This document shows, piece by piece, positions 23,659-30,815 of a DNA stretch of 34,002 nt. The notes under the pieces were generated by a model, which did no database searches, was not told the origin of the DNA, and saw only the letters and a program-made list of their open reading frames with translations. The number at the start of each line of letters is the position of its first letter. The first letter of the stretch is position 1. Source of the stretch: Verrucomicrobiaceae bacterium UBA7681 (lineage in GTDB: Bacteria > Verrucomicrobiota > Verrucomicrobiia > Verrucomicrobiales > Verrucomicrobiaceae); NCBI GenBank assembly GCA_002482965.1, contig DLGZ01000024.1, positions 14,478 to 48,479 of the forward strand. The letters run 5' to 3'. The position numbers and the translations under genes are program-made.

Positions 23659-25467
23659 TCAGGCCGCTTCTTTTTTATGGCTCGCGAGATACTGGCGGCA
23701 GTTTTCCTCGCCCATGTACTTCGCCAGCAGCCGTGCGTCGGTTTCCGTGAAATCGACCATGATCAGACCATCCACCACAGACGAGAAATCCTTGTCCACA
23801 TTGAAGCTCAGCAGCGTCGCATTCAGCTTCAGGTAGTGCTTCAGCAGGATGGGAATGCCCTTGCCGTCCGTTTCCAGGCTGGAGATCAGCGCAGAGCAGT
23901 CGTCCACGTTTTGCAGATCCGCGCTGATGAACTCTCGCATCATGCGGCGGGTCCGCATGTAGCGGAAGGGATTGCGCGCCTTCACAAAACTCGAGAGGTG
24001 CGGATGCATGCGGTTGTCCTGCAAAAACTCCACGATCATCTTCCGCGACAGACTGCTGTAATCCTTGCTGATGCTCACCGGCCCAAACAGCTTTTTGTAA
24101 CGCGGATTGCGCGCGATCCAGTGCGCGATGCCCTTCCACAGCAGGGGTAGGGACGCGAGATTGCGCTGGTACGCCTTGATGATGAAACTGCGTCCCATCT
24201 CCACCGCATGCTCCAGATTGGCCAGGAACGGTTTTTCAAACCGGAACAGCGTGCTAGTGTAGAGACCTTTCGATCCATACTCGCGCAGGATGATGTCCGC
24301 ACGCCCGAGCCGGTAGGCACCCGCGACCCGCTCCTTCTCCTCATCCCATAGAATGAGGTGCTCGTAATAGCGGTCGTACTTGTCGAGGTCGATGTCGTTG
24401 CCGCTGCCCTCACCGACTTCACGGAAAGTGACTTCACGCAGACGCCCGATCTCCGGCAGCAGCGTCGGGATCTCATGGGAGTGCGCCTGATAGACAGACA
24501 AACCTCCCTGCCCGACCAGACGGCCCCCTCGGGCGCGGATGCGGTCGATCTCTTCCACCATGTGTTCTTGCTGCGTTTCAGATGGCGCTATGATCGTGAC
24601 GTTTTCGCCCGTCACCGTCAGTTTGGCCGTCTCTTCCTTGCCACGCTGATGCAGCACAAAAGTGTGAATGCGCAGGTAGCGGGTGAGGGATTCATCATCC
24701 TCAAATTTCTTCAGGCGCGAGTAGGGGATGGGCTGCCCCACATTCATCTGCACCATCGTGTTGGCACGGTTGCAGAATTCGCGCAGCAGCAGGCCGGTGC
24801 GCAGGCGCGGGTGGATCATCCCGGCCGCATGAAACAGCGCGCTGTTGGTGCCTGGAAAGTAAACGGGCAGCACCGTCGCCTGCGTGCGGCGAACCAGGGA
24901 GCCCACGTGGGTGCTCCATGCCGGTTCATCGATGCCGCGTCCGGGTTTGTAAGAGGCCACTTCACCAGCTGGAAAAATGATCAGCGCACCACCGCCACGG
25001 AGCAGCCGGATGGCCTCCTTCATCGGTCCCAGGTTGCGTTTCGCGGCGCCTTCACCACCAAAGGGGTCCACCGGAATCACATGATCCGCCAGTTCCTTCA
25101 TCGCCAGCAGCAGCGAATTGGTCATCACCTTCAGATCAGGTCGGAACTGCCCCGCCCAGCGGGCCAGCATGATGGGATCAATCACCCCAAACGGATGATT
25201 CGCCACAATGATCAACGGTCCTTGCTTTGGGAACTCAAACTCGGGTGGCAGATCGACTTCTTCCTGCATGCTGAGCGAATGCGCCACGGAATCAAACCAC
25301 GCGAACGCATTGGGGTGCTGCGGGTGCATCTTGAACAACCGCGCAGACTCTTCGTAGCATTCATTGAAGCCGCGCAGTCCCAGCGCCTTTTCCAAGGCAG
25401 GGCCGACCAGGCGGTAGATCCGTCGCTGAAAAGGGGTTTTGAGATGCTCGCTGAGATCGATAACCAT
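23659..25467 (-). CDS. Two-domain acyltransferase, OlsF-like aminolipid (ornithine/glycine lipid) synthase
   Basis: 602 residues from the ATG at 25467 (MVIDLSEHLKTPFQRR); a TTG at 25503 would add 12. Residues about 80-270 are a PlsC-type O-acyltransferase with IIVANHPFGVIDP (His91, Asp97), FPAGEVASYKPG and VLPVYFPGTNS. Residues about 330-560 are a GNAT-fold N-acyltransferase of the OlsB/hemolysin type: REVTFREVGEG, DIDLDKYDRYYEHLILWD and VAGAYRLG. This order matches OlsF proteins, where the C-terminal part N-acylates an amino acid and the N-terminal part adds the second fatty acid, yielding a phosphorus-free membrane lipid. Whether the head group is ornithine, glycine or another amino acid cannot be read. 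The last codons are duplicated in the remnant at 23353. It converges on hpf. Confidence 0.8.
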   Translation of the reverse strand: MVIDLSEHLKTPFQRRIYRLVGPALEKALGLRGFNECYEESARLFKMHPQHPNAFAWFDSVAHSLSMQEEVDLPPEFEFPKQGPLIIVANHPFGVIDPIMLARWAGQFRPDLKVMTNSLLLAMKELADHVIPVDPFGGEGAAKRNLGPMKEAIRLLRGGGALIIFPAGEVASYKPGRGIDEPAWSTHVGSLVRRTQATVLPVYFPGTNSALFHAAGMIHPRLRTGLLLREFCNRANTMVQMNVGQPIPYSRLKKFEDDESLTRYLRIHTFVLHQRGKEETAKLTVTGENVTIIAPSETQQEHMVEEIDRIRARGGRLVGQGGLSVYQAHSHEIPTLLPEIGRLREVTFREVGEGSGNDIDLDKYDRYYEHLILWDEEKERVAGAYRLGRADIILREYGSKGLYTSTLFRFEKPFLANLEHAVEMGRSFIIKAYQRNLASLPLLWKGIAHWIARNPRYKKLFGPVSISKDYSSLSRKMIVEFLQDNRMHPHLSSFVKARNPFRYMRTRRMMREFISADLQNVDDCSALISSLETDGKGIPILLKHYLKLNATLLSFNVDKDFSSVVDGLIMVDFTETDARLLAKYMGEENCRQYLASHKKEAA

Positions 25468-25551
25468 GAGAACGATCCACACATCCTCTCGAATGCGCTT
25501 CAATCAAGCGCCATCCGTGTTTCGATTTTACCATTCTGAAAAACGAAAGTG

Positions 25552-26304
25552 TCAGTTCAGCGCACTCTTGATTTGCCCCATCCAGTGCTCCGCACGGGCC
25601 GCAAAAGTCAGCTCATCCTTTTGATACAGAACGCCTCGGGACACATTCACCAGCAGCGGCGCCTTCCTCCCGCTGCCTTTCAGCGCCCCCAAATCCCCTC
25701 CTTGGGCACCCAGTCCCGGGATCAACAGCGGCACGTCCGGGATGTGGTCCAGAACATCCGGCGCGGCATTCGTCAAACCCACCACCAGCCCCGCCTGCGG
25801 GTGCCCGGCGGTCATCGCGGCCACCAGTTCATACACCTGGCGGTCCCCCGTGGGCTGCAGCTCGATGTCCTTCGCGCCCGGATTCGAGGTCACGCCCAGC
25901 AGGTACAGCCCTTTGTCCGCGTATTTCAAAAATGGCTCCAGCGTGTCCCGGCCCATGTAGGCGTTCAGCGTCACCGCATCCACGTTCATCGCCTCAAAAC
26001 AAGCCTTGGCGTAATACCCCTGCGTCTCTCCGATGTCCCCGCGCTTCACATCCAGCACCACCGGGATCTCCTTCGGGATCTCCTTCAAAATCTCCTCCAG
26101 CATCTTCATCCCGCGCCAGCCCAGCGCCTCAAAGTAGGCCGAGTTCGGCTTGAACGCCGCCGCATACGGTGCCGTCTGCTCGATCACATCCAGAATCCAC
26201 CGCTTCGTCGATTCCTCCGCATTTTCCGCCCTCACATCCAGCCCCACGCAGAGGTTCGATCCAGTCTTGGCGATGCGCTGATTCAGTTTGTCGAGAAAGT
26301 TCAT
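25552..26304 (-). CDS. pyrF: Orotidine-5'-phosphate decarboxylase (type 2)
   Basis: 250 residues. It converts OMP to UMP in the last step of pyrimidine synthesis. The catalytic block DVKRGDI (Asp85, Lys87, Asp90) is intact, preceded by CVGLDVRAEN and AFKPNSAYFEALG and followed by TLNAYMGRDTLEPF, GVTSNPGAKD and PGLGAQGGDLGAL. The longer N-terminal part and the NAYMG segment mark the type 2 (mycobacterial-like) family rather than the E. coli form. The start at 26304 is 88 bases from the divergent purE, so pyrimidine and purine genes share an upstream region. It ends 84 bases from the acyltransferase start and may be cotranscribed with it. Confidence 0.95.
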   Translation of the reverse strand: MNFLDKLNQRIAKTGSNLCVGLDVRAENAEESTKRWILDVIEQTAPYAAAFKPNSAYFEALGWRGMKMLEEILKEIPKEIPVVLDVKRGDIGETQGYYAKACFEAMNVDAVTLNAYMGRDTLEPFLKYADKGLYLLGVTSNPGAKDIELQPTGDRQVYELVAAMTAGHPQAGLVVGLTNAAPDVLDHIPDVPLLIPGLGAQGGDLGALKGSGRKAPLLVNVSRGVLYQKDELTFAARAEHWMGQIKSALN

Positions 26305-26392
26305 GGCCTTCTCTCATCGCACGGCTTTTCGCCCGCGCCAAATCGAAGATTTGACGCTGCCACCCCGCCCGCCATTCTGACCACCTTTACCG

Positions 26393-26910
<518 letters not shown>

Positions 26911-26914
<4 letters not shown>

Positions 26915-28053
26915 AGTTCCCGCCCCCTTCGACCATCGGCGTCCTCGGCGGCGGCCAGCTCGGCCGCATGCTCGCCCTCGAAGCCCGCCGCGCCGGTCAT
27001 CGCATCGCCATCTTCACCGACGAGCCCCAGGGCTGCCCCGCCGGCCAGTTCGCCGACATCGAGATCAACGCCGCCTACGACGACACCGCCGCCCTGAATA
27101 ACTTCCTGCAGCAGGTCGATGTCGTCACCGCCGAGTTCGAAAACATCCCCGCCTCCTGCCTCGCCGCCGTCGAATCAGTGAAACCCCTGCGCCCCGGTGC
27201 CAAGGCTCTCATCACCACCCAGCACCGCGAGCGCGAAAAAAACTTCCTCCGCGATCAAGGCATCGCCTGCGCCCCCTTCCGGGTGATAGACGACCTCGCC
27301 GGCCTCGAAGCCGCCGTCGCCGAACTCGGCCGCCCCTGCGTCATCAAAACCGCCGCCTTCGGCTACGATGGCAAAGGCCAGTGCAAAGTCACCGCTGAAA
27401 CCAACCTCGCCGAAGCCTGGAGCGGCTTCACCGGCCAGCGCGCCGTCGTCGAGCAATGGGTCACCTTCGTCTGCGAAGTCTCCGTCGTCGGCGCACGCGG
27501 TATCGATGGCAGCATGGCTACCCACGGCTGCGTCGAAAACCAGCACACCCATCACATCCTCGATGTCACCATTGCTCCCGCCCGCGTCGATCCCAAGATC
27601 ACCGAGCAAGCCATCGCCCTCTGGAAAGCCGTCGCCGAAGGCCTCGACTACGTCGGCACTATGGCCGTCGAAATGTTCGTCACCGCTGATGGCAAAGTCA
27701 TCGTCAACGAGATCGCCCCCCGTCCTCACAACAGCGGCCACTACACCATCGACGCTTGCCGCACCAATCAGTTCCAGCAGCAGCAGCGCGCCATCTGCGG
27801 CCTCCCCCTCGGCGATGCCTCCCAGCACACCCCCGCCGTGATGATCAATCTCCTCGGCGACGTCTGGCCCGCCCCCCTGACGCACCCCGACTGGTCCCCA
27901 GTCCTCAATCACCCCCGCGCCAAGCTCCACCTCTACGGCAAACGCGAAGCCCGCTCCCGCCGCAAAATGGGCCACTTCACCGTCCTCGGAGACACCATCG
28001 ACCAGGCACTCCAAGACGCACTCGCGATCCGCAAGGCGTTGGGCATCGGATAA
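26911..28053 (+). CDS. purK: N5-carboxyaminoimidazole ribonucleotide synthase
   Basis: 380 residues from the ATG at 26911, which overlaps the purE stop by 4 bases. It is an ATP-grasp enzyme that carboxylates AIR with bicarbonate. Motifs: IGVLGGGQLGRMLALEARR, VVTAEFENIP, CVIKTAAFGYDGKGQ (ATP-grasp glycine loop), VVEQWVTFVCEVSVV, VGTMAVEMFV, VNEIAPRPHNSGHYTIDAC and NLLGDVWP. Length and order are standard. Together purE-purK form a two-gene operon, and no transcription terminator is evident after it. Confidence 0.96.
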
Positions 28054-28077
28054 AATCCGTTTCAAAAACCGTTCAAA

Positions 28078-28557
28078 TCACTGCTCAGCAGGGAACCCTT
28101 CTGGCAGCTTGTAGCTCTCAAGTTTTTTCATGCCGGCTCGACCTTTTTCACTAAAAGGCTGGTCAGAAAAGATGACGGTGACACCATTGTTGTCATTGTT
28201 ATGACTCGCCACGACTTCGATATACCCTCCTGGGGTCATTAATAAGGTGCTCACCCTTGAATAGTAGAGAACATTATCAGACCATTCATAGGTGACGGCC
28301 TTCGGTGATTTGGCACAAAGTGCCTGTGCTGCAGAATGATAGTATTCACGCAAGGCTTTGATGGAACAACCTTCGTAAGGTGTGTTCACCGCCGAATAAA
28401 TTTTCGCACTACTGATTGGCCGCTCCGAATTGAAAAGACGAATAGCGCAAACCGTTTCTGTCATTTCGACCCAGGCTGCAAAAGGGGGCCAGCAGCAGTA
28501 TAGTAAAATTCCGGTTATGAGGGGGGCGGTAACTGAGATAATTGCTTTCCGTTTCAT
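28078..28557 (-). CDS. Small membrane-anchored or secreted protein, unknown
   Basis: 159 residues. The N-terminus MKRKAIISVTAPLITGILLYCCWPPFAAW is a signal peptide or single membrane anchor. The rest (LFNSERPISSAKIYSAVNTP, VTYEWSDNVLYYSRVSTLLM, YIEVVASHNNDNNGVTVIFS) is polar, beta-looking and not recognised. Its DNA is visibly richer in A/T and uses more NNA/NNT codons than the flanking purK and acpH genes, which suggests a recently acquired or weakly constrained gene. It has its own intergenic space of 117 bases upstream, which carries an 11-bp-period repeat. Confidence 0.6.
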   Translation of the reverse strand: MKRKAIISVTAPLITGILLYCCWPPFAAWVEMTETVCAIRLFNSERPISSAKIYSAVNTPYEGCSIKALREYYHSAAQALCAKSPKAVTYEWSDNVLYYSRVSTLLMTPGGYIEVVASHNNDNNGVTVIFSDQPFSEKGRAGMKKLESYKLPEGFPAEQ

Positions 28558-28643
28558 AATGGATCTGAGTCCAGTCTGGTTCTTTCAGGCATATAAGACC
28601 AGAAAATATTCATGACTCGGCCATGCGACATTCGGCCTCTGAT

Positions 28644-28673
28644 ATTAGCGTTGTATTAGTGTGCCATTAGGCG
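28644..28673. repeat. Three-unit 11-bp-period repeat (ATTAGNG core)
   Basis: ATTAGCG, ATTAGTG and ATTAGGCG start at 28644, 28655 and 28666, exactly 11 bases apart. On the minus strand the core reads CGCTAAT, as in the repeats at 33785-33813, 33919-33947 and 33982-33999. It sits just beyond the acpH stop, between acpH and the small unknown gene. Confidence 0.5.
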
Positions 28674-28674
28674 T

Positions 28675-29277
28675 TCAAAAATTCGGAGCTGAGGACCTGC
28701 TCGTGGAGGCCTCCAGCACATGACTCCGTAACTCCGGAAAGAACCCCTCAAAGTCCTCCCGAAACCCCTCATACTGCGCCTCCAGCACAGCCACCGACGC
28801 CGCCAGATCAAACGGAAACCTCAGCCTCCGCGACATCCGCCTCAGCGTCATCTCAATCCCCTCCAAAGTCGCATAGGAACACAGCCAGTCACCCGCCCGC
28901 ATGTGCTCCAGCACCGCGCAAGCCTCCGCCGGAATGTGCGCCTGCACCTGCTCCACCGACTCGTGAAAGCCGCGCACAAACTCCCCCAACGGCTCCGTGC
29001 TATGCGCACTCCACTCCGCCGCCAGGAAGTGATCATAAAACACATCCGTCAGCACCCCGCCATACCGCCGAAACGGCTTCTCAAACCTCCGCACACTCTG
29101 CCTCACCAGCGGATGCGCATCCGTGAATGCATCAATCGCCCGATGCCGCTCAATCCCCCGCTGAAACCCCTCCGGCAGTCCCACCAGTTCCCCCGGCCGC
29201 AACCAGTCCGGCAGCAAATTCCCCACCCGAAACTCCACCTCCGGCTCCGACAGGTAAAGATGGGCCAGCCAGTTCAT
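28675..29277 (-). CDS. Acyl carrier protein phosphodiesterase (AcpH-like, DUF479)
   Basis: 200 residues from the ATG at 29277 (MNWLAHLYLSEP), the usual AcpH N-terminus; the open frame upstream lacks family character. Family motifs seen: FRVGNLLPDWL, GIERHRAIDAFTDAHPLV, RRFEKPFRRYGGVLTDVFYDHFLAAEW with the DxxYDH metal-site pattern, and RFPFDLAASVAVLE. AcpH removes the 4'-phosphopantetheine arm from holo-acyl carrier protein and acts in the cytoplasm. Some family members may have other phosphodiester substrates, so the gene symbol is left blank. The gene stands alone, with 232 non-coding bases upstream. Confidence 0.85.
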   Translation of the reverse strand: MNWLAHLYLSEPEVEFRVGNLLPDWLRPGELVGLPEGFQRGIERHRAIDAFTDAHPLVRQSVRRFEKPFRRYGGVLTDVFYDHFLAAEWSAHSTEPLGEFVRGFHESVEQVQAHIPAEACAVLEHMRAGDWLCSYATLEGIEMTLRRMSRRLRFPFDLAASVAVLEAQYEGFREDFEGFFPELRSHVLEASTSRSSAPNF

Positions 29278-29360
29278 GAAACAACTTGGCCCATTTTCTC
29301 CACAAAATCGAGTCCACAAAAGCCCCACGCCCCTGCGAACGCGACGGCTTTTTTTGGAGT

Positions 29361-29395
29361 GCGGTCGCGCAGCGAGGAACGAGCGCAGCTACCGC
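29361..29395. repeat. Imperfect palindromic intergenic element
   Basis: GCGGT (29361-29365) and ACCGC (29391-29395) are complementary and enclose a second pair GCGC (29367-29370) and GCGC (29383-29386) around AGCGAGGAAC. The arrangement looks like an interspersed palindromic repeat. It lies between acpH and the oxidoreductase gene, with no gene around it. Confidence 0.35.
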
Positions 29396-29462
29396 TTTCG
29401 AACCGGTGAAGAATGCACAAATTCCGCAGTATATTCGTCCGGCTTCCAAAAGCGGTGCCGTC

Positions 29463-29484
29463 GATGCAGGCTTGCGCCTGCATC
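29463..29484 (-). terminator. Hairpin downstream of the oxidoreductase gene
   Basis: GATGCAGGC (29463-29471) and GCCTGCATC (29476-29484) form a perfect 9-bp stem with the loop TTGC, 25 bases past the stop of the minus-strand oxidoreductase gene. The T-run expected for intrinsic termination is only weak (CTTTT further on), so it is called with reserve. Confidence 0.5.
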
Positions 29485-29509
29485 TCTCTCACCTCACTCA
29501 AACGCTGCC

Positions 29510-30688
29510 CTACACCTTCACCCACGTCTTCGACTCACTGCTTTCAAGAATGGCTTCACAGAGCTTGATCTCATGGTGGCCGTCTTCGGCCGTGGCAAAC
29601 AGGACCGGGGTCTGCTTGCCGCTGGCGATGTGCTCGTAAATGGCACGGTAGTGCATTTTGTGGCCATCGCTGAAACCTTCGGCGTGGCCGGGGGGGTAGT
29701 CGGTGTAGTTGGCGACGTCTTCGAGGAATCCTGGCGTGCCACGCTGGAGGATTTGATTGGGTTCATCACGGCGGCCTAGCGTGATTTCGTTCGGCTGCTG
29801 CAGGTCCCAGCGCACGCTGCCCTTGGTGCCGTAGATGCCGAAGCTCAGGCTGCATTTCCAACCGGCGGCGACTTGTGAAATGCTTGCATTCGCATGCACG
29901 CCATCTGCAAAACCGTGCTTCGCTTTGCCAAATTTGAGCAGCACGCTGCCGAAATCTTCGGTGTCCACCGGGTAGTCCACCATCTTCTTTGGGTCCACCT
30001 TCGCAAAGGTCTTCACCTCACCCTTCGGGCGCTTGCGGGTTTTGTAGAAGGTCTCGATGTGGGCGAAGACGCTCTGCGTTTTGGCACCCAGCACGAAACC
30101 GACGGCGTCGATCCAATGGGTGCCTACATCGCCCACGGCGCGCAATTTGCCGCCTTCGGATGCAAGGATGCGCCAGTTGTAGTCGGTCTCATGCAGCAGC
30201 CAGTCCTGGAAGAAGTGACCCTGGACGTGGATGATCTTGCCGAGGTCGCCGCGTGCTACCATGGCGCGCATCTGGAGGATGGCGGGGAAGAAGCGGCACA
30301 TGTAGTTCACTGCAAAAACTGGCCCCTTCTTGCCACCCTTGCGCACGGCATCCACCACGAGCTGCGTGTCCTTGGTCGTCATGCCCAGGGGTTTTTCGCA
30401 GATGACGTGCTTGCCCATCTCCAGCGCATGGAGGCATTGCTCCACATGCACCTTGTTCGGTGAGGTGATGTGCACCACGTCGATGTTCGGGCTGGTGTAC
30501 ATCGCCTCGTAATCGTAGTCGCCGTAGATTTCGGGAATGCCCCAGAGATTGCCGACCTGCCGGGCGCTTTTGGTGGAGCCGCAGATGCCGTTCACGGTCA
30601 CGCCGAGGCGCTTAAGTGCCTCAATATGAACGGGTCCGATGAAGCCGGTGCCGATCACGCCGGCGCGAAGTTGATGAAGGGGTGTCAT
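29510..30688 (-). CDS. Gfo/Idh/MocA family oxidoreductase
   Basis: 392 residues from the ATG at 30688 (MTPLHQLRAGVIGTGFIG); 12 more in-frame residues upstream are unlikely. The N-terminal Rossmann domain shows AGVIGTGFIGPVHIEAL (GxGxxG), VVHITSPNKVHVEQCLHALE and the signature VICEKPLGM with the catalytic-region Lys. The C-terminal domain has HWIDAVGFVLG (a conserved His) and FGIYGTKGSVRWD. These enzymes oxidise or rearrange sugars and inositols with NAD(P). The family is strongly expanded in Verrucomicrobiota, and the substrate is unknown. There is no signal peptide, so it is cytoplasmic. It is divergent from the kinase, with a 127-base shared region containing a tandem dyad repeat. Confidence 0.9.
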   Translation of the reverse strand: MTPLHQLRAGVIGTGFIGPVHIEALKRLGVTVNGICGSTKSARQVGNLWGIPEIYGDYDYEAMYTSPNIDVVHITSPNKVHVEQCLHALEMGKHVICEKPLGMTTKDTQLVVDAVRKGGKKGPVFAVNYMCRFFPAILQMRAMVARGDLGKIIHVQGHFFQDWLLHETDYNWRILASEGGKLRAVGDVGTHWIDAVGFVLGAKTQSVFAHIETFYKTRKRPKGEVKTFAKVDPKKMVDYPVDTEDFGSVLLKFGKAKHGFADGVHANASISQVAAGWKCSLSFGIYGTKGSVRWDLQQPNEITLGRRDEPNQILQRGTPGFLEDVANYTDYPPGHAEGFSDGHKMHYRAIYEHIASGKQTPVLFATAEDGHHEIKLCEAILESSESKTWVKV

Positions 30689-30744
30689 GCGGGTGCAGTG
30701 AAGCGCGAGGAGGGGCTTGGTCAATGCAGCAAAGTACTCGCTGC

Positions 30745-30788
30745 ATGATTTGGTGTATCATGCTGTATGATTTGGTGGATCATGCTGC
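30745..30788. repeat. Tandem 22-bp dyad repeat between oxidoreductase and kinase genes
   Basis: Two 22-base units (30745-30766 and 30767-30788) differ at only two positions. Each contains ATGATTTGGTG followed by (T/G)ATCAT; the first is part of the dyad CATGAT-N7-ATCATG. Two adjacent symmetric sites one period of two helical turns apart, between divergent starts at 30688 and 30816, look like an operator for a dimeric regulator. Confidence 0.55.
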
Positions 30789-30815
30789 GTTCTTAAGGAT
30801 ACTCAGTTCCCGCCC

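Noticed and set aside
25468..25503. TTG start adding 12 residues to the acyltransferase
   Set aside because: The ATG at 25467 is a better start codon and loses no conserved sequence, though the TTG cannot be excluded.
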